A stretch of DNA of 18,266 nucleotides from an uncultured Desulfobacterales bacterium (GTDB lineage: Bacteria > Desulfobacterota > Desulfobacteria > Desulfobacterales > JAFDCJ01): NCBI GenBank assembly GCA_945787595.1, contig CALZJV010000222.1, positions 1 to 18,266 of the forward strand. The letters run 5' to 3'. This document shows positions 1 to 6,553 of the stretch, one piece after another. The stretch's first letter is position 1, and each line of letters starts with the position of its first letter. A model generated the notes under the pieces. It made no database searches. It saw only the letters and a list, made by a program, of their open reading frames with translations, and was not told the origin of the DNA. Both the position numbers and the translations under genes were made by a program.

Positions 1-452
1 ATATTTGAGCGTGTCATTTTACCGGCCAACCAACCGGCCAGATAGCTACCGCCCTGGGGTTGGGTATCGATGTCACTGATAAGTCCGGGAGTAATATCTT
101 TGTGATTTTCAATGGTGATGACTTTAACACCGGTCTCTCGAGCAATCTCGGGTGCGACTGTCTGATAGCCGGATGCGTGGCAGATAATCAAATCACAGCC
201 TTTTTTCACCATGTCGCGCAAGGTGGGTTTGATGTCGCCATACCCCAAAGCTTCGCCCAGTACAATCTTGAAGCCATATTTTTTGGCCATTGCTTCAAGT
301 CCAACTTTGCCCTGTTCGTTCCAGCCCTTATCGGTTCCGGCTTCGGGGATAGCAAGTCCCACCAGTTTTGGTGGATCGCCGGCAAGGGCCAGACCGCCCG
401 CAAGGCCGATCACCCATATCAGGGTAAGCATCGAAATAAGTATTCTTCTCAT
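1..452 (-). CDS. BMP family ABC transporter substrate-binding protein (partial, 3' end outside window)
   Basis: Reading the minus strand from the ATG at 452 gives an open frame to the window edge (150 residues visible). An AGGAGG ribosome site lies about 5 bases upstream. Residues 1-24 form a signal peptide ending in LALA-G. The mature part opens with KLVGLAIPEAGTDKGWNEQG, continues with ALGYGDIKPTLRDMVKKG, CDLIICHASGYQ and VKVITIEN, and ends in QPQGGSYLAGWLAGKM. This is the order seen in the basic membrane protein/PnrA (Med) family, periplasmic or lipid-anchored proteins that bind nucleosides or related small molecules for an ABC importer. There is no lipobox Cys, so it is probably soluble. 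Ligand and partner genes lie outside the window. Confidence 0.87.
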   Translation of the reverse strand, partial: MRRILISMLTLIWVIGLAGGLALAGDPPKLVGLAIPEAGTDKGWNEQGKVGLEAMAKKYGFKIVLGEALGYGDIKPTLRDMVKKGCDLIICHASGYQTVAPEIARETGVKVITIENHKDITPGLISDIDTQPQGGSYLAGWLAGKMTRSN

Positions 453-718
453 GCAAGGCCTCCTTTTTGGTTTTCCCAGCAGATTTTTATTGTTAGCTTG
501 GCTTAATCTGAGTTTCCGGTGCCAGAAAGCATTTATTTATCTCCTTACGATGTTCAATTATTACTTATAGACACACCAATATGGCCTTACTTATACCCTC
601 TTTCGTAGGGGATGCAAAGCGCGGACGGAAGATTTGTCGAGCGCGCAAATATCAAGAGCGCGGCAACGACGACCAAATACGGTGTCATCAATCTCAAGGC
701 AGGAATGGGCTATAACTT

Positions 719-1138
719 TCAGTCAGATCTACGCACGAGCCGTTTTCCAGCCTTTTTCCAGGATAACATCCCATCCTGAAAATGGATTACCCGGCTATAT
801 CCCATGCTTACCAGCTTTTCCGCGGCGAAATAGCCCATAGGCCCTGACATGCAATAGACAACAATTTTTGTTTGCGTATCATTCGGGAGTTCGTTTTTAT
901 GCTGCTCAATGCCATTATACGGGATCAACAGATCCGTTGCAGGGATCTCCCCAGCGTAGGGAATATGAACGTTGATGAGAATAAAATCCTTATGATCCAT
1001 CATTTGAACAAACCGGACCATGGAAATATTTTGATAGCCGTTGGTGTCCATGGACCATCCGTTGGATATGAACAGTGTCACTAACATCAAAACAATCGCT
1101 GCCATCAGTATTCCAGGTTGATGATTGATTTTTGCCAT
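719..1138 (-). CDS. Exported single-domain rhodanese-like protein
   Basis: 139 residues. The N-terminus (about 8-30) is a hydrophobic signal or anchor segment, so the protein acts in the periplasm. The rest is one rhodanese domain: a DFILINVHIPYAGEIP strand-turn (the usual 'DVR...GHIPGA' region, here NVH), and the active-site loop VVYCMSGPMGY with Cys96 as the likely persulfide nucleophile, then AAEKLVSMGYSRV and the DGMLSWKKAG ending typical of the family. Rhodaneses move sulfane sulfur or act in thiol redox reactions. A GGGGGAAG ribosome site lies just before the ATG at 1138. A sigma-54-type promoter at 1208-1223 suggests its own transcript, separate from the gene upstream, which ends in a terminator. 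Confidence 0.85.
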   Translation of the reverse strand: MAKINHQPGILMAAIVLMLVTLFISNGWSMDTNGYQNISMVRFVQMMDHKDFILINVHIPYAGEIPATDLLIPYNGIEQHKNELPNDTQTKIVVYCMSGPMGYFAAEKLVSMGYSRVIHFQDGMLSWKKAGKRLVRRSD

Positions 1139-1207
1139 ATAGCTTCCCCCTTGTTATGTCGTTTGTCAAAAAAGCTGTAGTATAAATTACACCCTTACTC
1201 AGCGATC

Positions 1208-1223
1208 CGCAAGTCTTGTACCA
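1208..1223 (-). promoter_or_regulatory. Sigma-54 (-24/-12) promoter, rhodanese gene
   Basis: On the minus strand the bases read TGGTAC-AAGAC-TTGCG, with GG and GC exactly ten bases apart. The consensus is TGGCAC-N5-TTGCW, so there are two mismatches. The start point would be near 1197, about 59 bases before the rhodanese ATG. It lies just downstream of the terminator of the preceding gene. Confidence 0.5.
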
Positions 1224-1228
1224 AAAGT

Positions 1229-1255
1229 AAAGGGCGGCCTTGATAGCCGCCCTTT
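1229..1255 (-). terminator. Intrinsic terminator after the ZraP/Spy-like gene
   Basis: Perfect 10-bp stem AAAGGGCGGC / GCCGCCCTTT with a 7-base loop, 30 bases past the stop codon at 1285. On the minus strand the stem is followed by a T-rich stretch (ACTTTTGG). It separates this gene from the rhodanese gene. Confidence 0.75.
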
Positions 1256-1284
1256 TCAGAAAGGAGAATAACAGCGGGTTTATA

Positions 1285-1767
1285 TTATCGCCAACAAGAG
1301 TCCTCAGGTGAAGCATAACCATAACCCATGTGGTAACCTCCCATCATAAATCCCCTGCCGGCGTTGGGGCTGAGTTTTCTCATTTTAATCATGTGATTGA
1401 TGCGCTTCTGATCCAGCTCAGACCCGAGTTCGGAAATTTCTTTCTGCAAGGCCCCTGCCTTTGAGACATCCGGATTCTCTTTGTAAAGTTCACTTCTCAG
1501 TTCAAGTTCTTTGGAATAAAGATTCCGCCTGATACCGTCAGTCGCCTTAAGGAAAGCGGACCGTTCCTCTTCCAATGCCTTGATGTCTTCATCATTCAAA
1601 TTACCCGAATAATCATAGCCCCGCTCCCCGTAATATCCATGATGCATTCCGGGTCCGCCGTGCATTAAACCATAATTACCATAGCCTTCTCCCATATGTC
1701 CAAAAGCATAGGTTCCAATCCCGATGGCAACTGCAATTGTCAGCCCTAATATTAACTTTTTACTCAT
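1285..1767 (-). CDS. Periplasmic ZraP/Spy/CpxP-like metal- or envelope-stress protein
   Basis: 160 residues from the ATG at 1767. A start further upstream (1881) is open, but it would lie ahead of the predicted sigma-54 start point (about 1843), and AAGGA stands 8 bases before 1767. Residues 1-22 are a signal peptide. Next is a Gly/His/Met/Tyr-rich stretch (about 23-55, with HMGEGYG, MHGGPGMHHGYYG), then a helical coiled region (about 57-132) rich in Glu/Lys (DIKALEEERSAFLKATDGIR, LRSELYKENPD, LQKEISELGSELDQKR), and a Gly/Met/His tail. This layout matches the zinc-resistance-associated ZraP/Spy (LTxxQ-type) periplasmic chaperones that bind metal and guard envelope proteins. A terminator follows. 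Family placement is from pattern, not alignment. Confidence 0.75.
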   Translation of the reverse strand: MSKKLILGLTIAVAIGIGTYAFGHMGEGYGNYGLMHGGPGMHHGYYGERGYDYSGNLNDEDIKALEEERSAFLKATDGIRRNLYSKELELRSELYKENPDVSKAGALQKEISELGSELDQKRINHMIKMRKLSPNAGRGFMMGGYHMGYGYASPEDSCWR

Positions 1768-1853
1768 GATATTCATCCTTTCTTTTATAATTTGATTCCG
1801 ATTTTTTTTCCGTCCAATTTTACAAAGAACAGTCTTTGTTGCCTGTTTGATAG

Positions 1854-1869
1854 AGCAAACGGTGTGCCA
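1854..1869 (-). promoter_or_regulatory. Sigma-54 (-24/-12) promoter, ZraP/Spy-like gene
   Basis: On the minus strand: TGGCAC-ACCGT-TTGCT, a full match to the consensus TGGCAC-N5-TTGCW with GG and GC ten bases apart. The start point would be near 1843, leaving a leader of about 75 bases before the ATG at 1767. zraP itself is sigma-54 dependent in enteric bacteria, which fits. Confidence 0.82.
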
Positions 1870-2018
1870 AATTTTTTTCAATTTCTAAAGATGGATATAT
1901 TGCTCTGATATTATATAGAATATTTCAGAATACGGTTTGACATCTGAACAGAAAAATACCGGGCCTTCAGGTTCCGGTGAAAAAAGTGCGCAATTTTAAC
2001 GCATCCGGACTGGATACC

Positions 2019-2035
2019 TGGGTACTAATTACCCA
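2019..2035. promoter_or_regulatory. Inverted repeat TGGGTA-N5-TACCCA, candidate enhancer-binding-protein site
   Basis: Perfect 6-bp arms with a 5-base spacer (CTAAT), lying between the divergent sigma-54 promoters at 1854-1869 and 2144-2159, about 184 and 143 bases from the two predicted start points. That is the usual position for activator sites of sigma-54 promoters. Almost the same element occurs at 3293-3308 ahead of another sigma-54 promoter. The rest of the 1768-2219 gap holds no convincing gene. Confidence 0.5.
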
Positions 2036-2143
2036 AATTCCGATCATATCGAGATTAATAATATAAAGAAATAAAGTGCCGGAGAGATAAAGCTGCATGA
2101 TTACAGAGGGTTGGCTCAATAGATAAATGTTATAGGTAAATAT

Positions 2144-2159
2144 TGGCACAAAAATGGCT
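2144..2159 (+). promoter_or_regulatory. Sigma-54 (-24/-12) promoter, rseC-like/response regulator operon
   Basis: TGGCAC-AAAAA-TGGCT has GG and GC ten bases apart and one mismatch to the consensus (TG for TT in the -12 box). The start point would be near 2170, 50 bases before the ATG at 2220. Confidence 0.65.
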
Positions 2160-2219
2160 ACTCAGTGGGTAGAGCCCGTTTCAAAATCAGTATTTTAATT
2201 TAAATCAAGGGAGAGAAGA

Positions 2220-2705
2220 ATGGCACAAAAAAAAGGTCGGGTGAGCAGTATCGAAAAAGACGGCTGGGCCATGGTCGTCACTGAAAAAGGAGATGCCTGT
2301 AACAATTGCGAATCAGCACAGTTTTGTCATTCCCTGGCGGACTGTTCCAGGATGGAGACGCGGGTCATAAACCGGGCTAACGCGCGGGTCGGAGACAGGG
2401 TAACCATCAGCATCAGTTCAAGTTCGGTTTTTAAAAGTGCCATGATTCTCTACCTCATGCCAACCCTAAGTCTTATTTTGGGTGCTATCATCGGTTCCGG
2501 ATTGCACAATTATCTGGGCATTGGCGAAACCGGTGCAGCTATTTTATTTAGTTTTGCAGGCCTAATACTGGGATTCATAATTGCCGGTTTGATTTCAAAA
2601 CGCCAGACAGCCGGCAGTAAACTCACACCAGCAATTACCCGCATAATAAGACGGACAGAAGGATTACATCTATCGCAGATTCAAGCAGGACTCAGACACA
2701 AATAA
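2220..2705 (+). CDS. RseC/MucC-family (SoxR-reducing system) membrane protein
   Basis: 161 residues. The N-terminal cytoplasmic part has the four-Cys pattern of the family (C27, C30, C36, C42, in DACNNCESAQFCHSLADC), followed by a beta-rich stretch VINRANARVGDRVTISI. Two membrane segments follow (about 70-94 and 102-124), with a positively charged tail. RseC/MucC proteins modulate sigma-E signalling or, with Rsx, reduction of SoxR; they also occur next to electron-transport genes. A GGGAGAAG ribosome site precedes the ATG. The response regulator starts 13 bases after the stop, so the two are probably co-transcribed from the sigma-54 promoter at 2144-2159. The exact role here is unknown. Confidence 0.82.
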   Translation: MAQKKGRVSSIEKDGWAMVVTEKGDACNNCESAQFCHSLADCSRMETRVINRANARVGDRVTISISSSSVFKSAMILYLMPTLSLILGAIIGSGLHNYLGIGETGAAILFSFAGLILGFIIAGLISKRQTAGSKLTPAITRIIRRTEGLHLSQIQAGLRHK

Positions 2706-2718
2706 AGGATAAATACCA

Positions 2719-3111
2719 ATGAAAAATAAAAACACACTGCTCATCGTCGATGACAATATCGCCAATCGCACCATGCTGCGAATTTTTTTAGACTGGCAAT
2801 ACGAGATTTTTGAGGCGGATGACGGATCAACTGCCATTGAAATAGCAGGTAAACGGCATTTTGATCTTATATTGATAGATATCCGCATGTCCGAGGTCTC
2901 CGGCATAGAGGCACTCGATCAGATTAGATCACTGAGACCGGATGTCCCGATTCTTATAATGACAGCTTGTGTCTCGGATGTAATAGCCGATCAGGCTAAA
3001 GATAGAGGCGCTTTTGGTTGTCTTGGCAAACCCTTTGATTTTGAGGAGCTAAAGTTAGCAATGGAGCGAGCCATACTTTCCCGGCGCCCCCGGCAAAGCG
3101 CCGTGCTTTAG
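2719..3111 (+). CDS. Single-domain response regulator (receiver only)
   Basis: 130 residues, a complete CheY-like receiver domain without an output domain. The acidic pocket is D11-D12 (LLIVDDN), the phospho-acceptor is D54 (LILIDIRMSE), the switch Thr is T82 (ILIMTA) and the invariant Lys is K104 (LGKPFDF). The C-terminus is a short Arg-rich tail. It lies 13 bases after the RseC-like gene. With no output domain it must act through protein contacts or phosphorelay. No histidine kinase or sigma-54 activator is encoded in the window. Confidence 0.9.
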   Translation: MKNKNTLLIVDDNIANRTMLRIFLDWQYEIFEADDGSTAIEIAGKRHFDLILIDIRMSEVSGIEALDQIRSLRPDVPILIMTACVSDVIADQAKDRGAFGCLGKPFDFEELKLAMERAILSRRPRQSAVL

Positions 3112-3447
3112 GAATTCCGGCCGAAGGATAGGAAACCACGCATTCATTTTGCCTCAAAAGACCAGTTGCAGAAGGTATTGACCGCTTACATCTTCTGTCC
3201 CGTCGTTTTGAAAACGAATCCGCCGGATCTTTTCAAATGATGTGTATTTCCAAAATTATTTTCCATTGCCAGCCATGGTTTGCGTTCGCCGATGGGTATT
3301 TTTTACCCGTTCGAAACCCGTCATACCCACCAAAACCGCGAATTTTTTTTGCACTTGCCACCATAATATTCTGGGAAATAAAAATTTTCAATGCTGATTA
3401 TTATTATTCAATATTATATCAGGATGTTAAATTGCTATGCCACCAAG
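3112..3447. other. Non-coding gap between response regulator and YHS gene
   Basis: I see no supportable gene here. The region is AT-rich in its second half. It holds the inverted repeat at 3293-3308 and, just after it, two further ACCC half-sites (3316-3321 and 3325-3329, spaced 11 and 9 bases), then the sigma-54 promoter and palindrome described separately. It looks like a regulatory region. Confidence 0.5.
3293..3308. promoter_or_regulatory. Inverted repeat TGGGTA-N5-TACCC, candidate enhancer-binding-protein site
   Basis: TGGGTA, five T, TACCC (the next base is G). It is about 166 bases upstream of the predicted start point of the sigma-54 promoter at 3448-3463. Arms and spacing match the element at 2019-2035. 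Further ACCCG/ACCCA copies follow at about one helical turn. Confidence 0.5.
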
Positions 3448-3456
3448 TGGCATAGC
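3434..3456. repeat. Perfect 23-bp palindrome overlapping the -24 element
   Basis: Arms GCTATGCCAC and GTGGCATAGC (10 bp) with a 3-base spacer CAA. The right arm contains the TGGCAT of the sigma-54 promoter, so a protein binding the palindrome could compete with the polymerase. It could also be chance structure. Confidence 0.55.
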
Positions 3457-3463
3457 GCTTGCA
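3448..3463 (+). promoter_or_regulatory. Sigma-54 (-24/-12) promoter, YHS gene
   Basis: TGGCAT-AGCGC-TTGCA, with GG and GC ten bases apart and one mismatch to the consensus. The start point would be near 3474, 35 bases before the GTG start of the YHS gene. Confidence 0.75.
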
Positions 3464-3508
3464 CTCTCATCGGATAAATTCTGAAAATACAAACATGGAG
3501 GATACCCT

Positions 3509-3766
3509 GTGAACTTATCCGCGAAAAATAAAAAAACAGTTATTGATCCTGTTTGCGGCATGGCGGTTGTGCCCGGCGTAAAAGAAATAATTACGACCGT
3601 TGACGGGGAAACCTATTATTTCTGTGCCGAGGGCTGCCGGCAATCATTTGAGGAAAATCCCCAAGAATTCCTCAACCCCGAGCCGGCAAAGAAAAAAGGA
3701 TTGTGGGGTCGCTATCTGGAGCGGCTGGAAAAAGCCAACGGGGGCAGGGCCATGAAATGTCACTGA
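3509..3766 (+). CDS. YHS domain metal-binding protein
   Basis: 85 residues from a GTG start, chosen because GGAGG lies 7 bases upstream. The YHS domain fills about residues 11-55: IDPVCGMAV (C16), then ETYYFCAEGCRQSFEENPQEF (C39, C43). This Cys pattern occurs in copper-handling ATPases and small soluble metal chaperones. The tail is basic and ends in KCH, adding C84 and H85 as possible ligands. The gene is driven by a clear sigma-54 promoter. The nearby HMA and ZraP-like genes suggest a role in copper or heavy-metal homeostasis, but the metal cannot be told from sequence. Confidence 0.85.
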   Translation: MNLSAKNKKTVIDPVCGMAVVPGVKEIITTVDGETYYFCAEGCRQSFEENPQEFLNPEPAKKKGLWGRYLERLEKANGGRAMKCH

Positions 3767-3814
3767 ACCATGGCTTCAAAGAGGAATGAGCACAGCAATA
3801 TTGGCATGTTCTAA

Positions 3815-3901
3815 ATGGAGGCTTTTAAACGGTTTGGCGAGCAATATTCACAGTATGCCGAGATTATCCCGCGCTTTATTCCTCGAATTCGATGGGTCTA
3901 G
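3815..3901 (+). other. Short open frame, possible gene remnant
   Basis: A 28-codon frame starts at an ATG in the 278-base gap between the YHS and HMA genes. Its peptide is charged and aromatic (MEAFKRFGEQYSQYAEIIPR, then ending IRWV). A following stretch in another frame (SAPFESGIEELLMK, stop near 3942) also looks protein-like, as if a longer gene had decayed. I do not recognise it. The rest of the gap shows nothing clear. Confidence 0.2.
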
Positions 3902-4044
3902 TGCCCCTTTTGAATCCGGTATTGAAGAACTGTTAATGAAATAAATGCTCTTAGAAAAAGTATGTTTAGTTAAACCGTAGCTTGGTGAAATTGTGCTTAA
4001 TGATTATAGGGAAAGGGCAAAATAAATCTACCCGGGAGTCGTGA

Positions 4045-4968
4045 ATGCGAGATGAAATCCAAAATAATTCGATGACGACGAGTTCTGTTACCAGAAAAAA
4101 TACTGAAGACGAAACACAAGGATCGCCGGGCGTTGATACAGCTGCATGTTGTAGTGGGATCCGAAATCAGACCGCTCAGTTTGAGCATGCATCCGATCAA
4201 CATCCGGCGGTTGTGTTAACCATCAACGGCATGCACTGCGAATCCTGCGTCGGCAGAGTTAAAACGGCTCTTACAGCGCTTGACGGTGTGGCCGATGCTT
4301 TCGTCGACATCGATGCGTGCAAGGTCGCCGTACGGTTTGACCCGGCGATCGTCGACATTGATGACTTAAAAGCAGCCGTAACATCCGCCGGATACGAGAT
4401 AGCCGAGAACGATCCAAAGGGTTTAAAGACAGCCCCGGAATGCTGTGAGCAGCCGGTGGACCTCTCAAATCCGCGCGCCTATTTACTGGGTGTGCTGGCC
4501 TCTTTTGCTATTGCGGGACTCTATTTGGGTATGAATACGCTGACATCGAATTGGTATTTTGCCAGGGTCCAGTTCAGCGAATACCGGTGGTGGATCATTA
4601 GCCTTGCTGTCGGGTTGGGAATCCAGGTGACCTTGTATACCTTATTAAGGGGCCATCTTCGCGGAAAAAAGAAAACAGCGGCCAATTCGAGCATGGCCGC
4701 TTCCGGCGGGGTCTCCGCTGTGGCCATGATGGCCTGCTGCTCTCATTTTCTGGCAACACTCATACCGCTGCTAGGGGTATCCTTTCTTTCTGCAACTGCG
4801 GTGGCAGGCCTTGAACAATATCAGCCTTACTTTTTTCTGGCAGGAGTCGTGTCATGTCTCTTTGGTATCGGGCTAATGGTACGCATGATGCGAAAACATG
4901 GAATGTTCCGGACCGGAGTCCCAAAAGTGCTAATGCGCATCAGACCGGGTCGTCTCAGTAATGTCTAA
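4045..4968 (+). CDS. Heavy-metal-associated (HMA) domain integral membrane protein
   Basis: 307 residues. A hydrophilic N-terminus carries a CC pair (35-36). An HMA ferredoxin-like domain follows at about 55-120 with the metal site GMHCESC (C65, C68) and the usual DDLKAAVTSAGYEI end, then a second CC pair (133-134). The C-terminal half has about four membrane segments (145-166, 182-200, 222-254, 261-281); the third holds ACCSH (231-234), a plausible metal relay in the membrane. It is not a P-type ATPase: there is no DKTGT motif or ATP domain. By layout it could be a metal (copper or mercury-like) transporter or sensor. The gene overlaps the next by 8 bases. Confidence 0.75.
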   Translation: MRDEIQNNSMTTSSVTRKNTEDETQGSPGVDTAACCSGIRNQTAQFEHASDQHPAVVLTINGMHCESCVGRVKTALTALDGVADAFVDIDACKVAVRFDPAIVDIDDLKAAVTSAGYEIAENDPKGLKTAPECCEQPVDLSNPRAYLLGVLASFAIAGLYLGMNTLTSNWYFARVQFSEYRWWIISLAVGLGIQVTLYTLLRGHLRGKKKTAANSSMAASGGVSAVAMMACCSHFLATLIPLLGVSFLSATAVAGLEQYQPYFFLAGVVSCLFGIGLMVRMMRKHGMFRTGVPKVLMRIRPGRLSNV

Positions 4969-5401
4969 AAAAGAAACGGAAATGAAAATCGACAGGATAT
5001 ATGGAATTATTGGACTTGCAGCGCTGGTGATAGTAGCGGTGGCGGTAGGATTGGCGGTTGACGCCGGCGCCTATGAAATGAGATCAAACCGGGAAAAGCG
5101 GGTGCGTGTGGATGTTAAGCCGGTCCAGCTTGTGCCGGGGCAACCCGCAAAATTTGAAGTGCAGATGAATACCCATTCCGAAACCCTTGGAGAGGATATG
5201 GTTGCAGTCAGTTCCCTTAAAGATAACGCAGGGCGGGTATATCAGGCAACCGCCTGGCAGGGGTCAGAGCCCGGTGGGCACCATCGCGAAGGTGTGCTGG
5301 AGTTTCCGAAGCTGGAGGACAACACTGAATCGATCACGCTCATTATTCGAAAAGTCGCCAATGTACCTGAGAGAACCTTCGAGTGGGCGGTGCAGCGCTA
5401 A
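4961..5401 (+). CDS. Membrane-anchored periplasmic protein with GGHHR motif (possible metal partner)
   Basis: 146 residues. One N-terminal membrane segment (about 12-33) anchors a periplasmic beta-rich domain: DVKPVQLVPGQPAKFEVQ, THSETLGEDM, VSSLKDNAGRVYQATAWQG, then GGHHREGVLEF. The pattern suggests an Ig-like fold (CopC/YtkA-like), and His72, His107 and His108 are possible metal ligands. It overlaps the HMA membrane gene by 8 bases, so the two are probably translated together and may act together. An alternative start at 4982 would remove seven residues. I do not recognise the exact family; the metal role is inference from context. Confidence 0.6.
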   Translation: MSKKETEMKIDRIYGIIGLAALVIVAVAVGLAVDAGAYEMRSNREKRVRVDVKPVQLVPGQPAKFEVQMNTHSETLGEDMVAVSSLKDNAGRVYQATAWQGSEPGGHHREGVLEFPKLEDNTESITLIIRKVANVPERTFEWAVQR

Positions 5402-5507
5402 AAAAGTGTGAGATCATTCTGAGGGATTTTATACTCAAATGAGTCATAAATAACTTTATTTCGACCTATTAATCGATAACCAAAAAAACTTAGTGGAGGA
5501 CCTGCAA

Positions 5508-5909
5508 ATGACCGGAAAGCATTTATTGATCGCAACGGCTATAACTACCACCCTTCCTGCATTTTCAGGTCTGCGAGAACAAATTCAACTAAATAAAATT
5601 TATGACCGAATTTTGGAGGAAATGCTGGCTGAAATTGAAGATTCAGATAAAAAAAGGAATAAAAAAATGATAAAATTACTGCTAGAAAAAATCAAAAAAA
5701 ATCATGCCTTAGCTATGATCCTGTGCTGCGGCATCCCAATTGTTGGAATTCTGGCCCTCTCATCTCTTGGAATCCTGGGATCCTGGGGCTATTATGCCCT
5801 CCTTTTAATTTGTCCTGTCGGACATCTGTTGATGATGCGGGGAATGCATTCAAATACAGAAGAAACAATGATTCCGCGACAGATCGAGTATAAAAATGAC
5901 GAATCTTGA
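5508..5909 (+). CDS. Small membrane protein with DUF2933-like C-terminus
   Basis: 133 residues from the ATG at 5508, which has GGAGG about 9 bases upstream; a GTG at 5493 is also in frame but overlaps that site. The first 50 residues are a hydrophobic-then-charged stretch (ITTTLPAFSGLREQIQLNKI, EEMLAEIEDSDKKRNKK). The last 70 hold two membrane helices with ILCCGIPIVGI and a CPVGHLLMMRGMH ending, like the small DUF2933 proteins found beside copper/metal genes. An in-frame ATG at 5667 with AAGGA ahead could make the short DUF2933-like protein alone. Function is unknown; the Cys/Met/His-rich ends would suit metal binding. Confidence 0.55.
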   Translation: MTGKHLLIATAITTTLPAFSGLREQIQLNKIYDRILEEMLAEIEDSDKKRNKKMIKLLLEKIKKNHALAMILCCGIPIVGILALSSLGILGSWGYYALLLICPVGHLLMMRGMHSNTEETMIPRQIEYKNDES

Positions 5910-5991
5910 AATCAATGCTGATAGTTTCATTATTGCATAAAAAAAAGGTCCAAACAGGCGCCCGGCATCGGTCAAGACTGGAGATCTAACC

Positions 5992-6369
5992 ATGTGTCAT
6001 CTGATATTTTTTATACCTTTCTTTGCGTTACCGGTTTTTTGGATATTGCCGTTTAACACTGCCTTGACGATTTATCTGATAATCTGCGGGATTTGCTTTT
6101 TTATCTATTTCAAAATCTTTCAAGCCATGCGAATGAAACCCTGGAATGGTAAAGAGGCCATGTTGGGCAGAACCGGTCTGGTTATTCAGGACATCGACCC
6201 GGAAGGTAAAATCCAATATGCCACCGAAATCTGGAATGCAATTGCCGATGGGAAAAAATTTGCAAAAGGTGACAAAGTTGTAATCTATGGATTTTGTTGG
6301 GGATTGAGAGTGCTGGTGCAAGAAACGCGCGTTAAAAGAAGCTGCTGGGAAGAAGGTGATGGTCAATAG
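5992..6369 (+). CDS. Short NfeD-like membrane protein
   Basis: 125 residues. Residues 1-44 form two membrane helices; the part from about 50 to 112 is a beta-rich OB-fold domain (GKEAMLGRTGLVIQDIDPEG, WNAIADGKKFAKGDKVVIYG, GLRVLVQE), which matches the C-terminal domain of NfeD proteins. The usual NfeD serine-protease half is absent, as in the short NfeD1b type. These proteins work with stomatin/flotillin-like partners in membrane quality control; no partner gene is seen here. GGAG stands 7 bases before the ATG. It lies 82 bases after the DUF2933-like gene. Confidence 0.7.
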   Translation: MCHLIFFIPFFALPVFWILPFNTALTIYLIICGICFFIYFKIFQAMRMKPWNGKEAMLGRTGLVIQDIDPEGKIQYATEIWNAIADGKKFAKGDKVVIYGFCWGLRVLVQETRVKRSCWEEGDGQ

Positions 6370-6553
6370 GCGTTTTGCGATTCCCGAACGAATATTTTCC
6401 CAATGGAGCAACTTCAATAGCCCAATGAAACCGGTATTAAATGGCTTAGAACATAAATATCATCGAATTTCAAAAAATCCTTGCTTTTATACCACAATGT
6501 AGGTACAAAAGAGGAGGGTTTTGCAAAGGTCTCGAAACAATGGGCCACAATTT

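Noticed and set aside
612..719. Plus-strand peptide resembling an outer-membrane barrel end (MQSADGRF... TTKYGVINLKAGMGYNF)
   Set aside because: It could be a remnant of a TonB-type receptor C-terminus, but it is only about 36 codons, has a stop just upstream, lacks its own stop at the right place and runs into the rhodanese gene. Too weak to annotate.
1967..2149. 60-codon minus-strand frame in the divergent promoter region
   Set aside because: No ribosome site, no family resemblance, and it overlaps the sigma-54 promoter and the inverted repeat.
2519..2534. TGGCG...TGCA with GG-N10-GC spacing
   Set aside because: It lies inside the rseC-like gene and does not precede a gene start; taken as chance.
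3237..3455. 72-codon plus-strand frame before the YHS gene
   Set aside because: Low-complexity translation without a ribosome site; it overlaps the regulatory repeat and the palindrome.
5433..5444. ACTCA-AA-TGAGT palindrome before the DUF2933-like gene
   Set aside because: Only 5-bp arms and no second copy found nearby; could be an operator but chance is likely.
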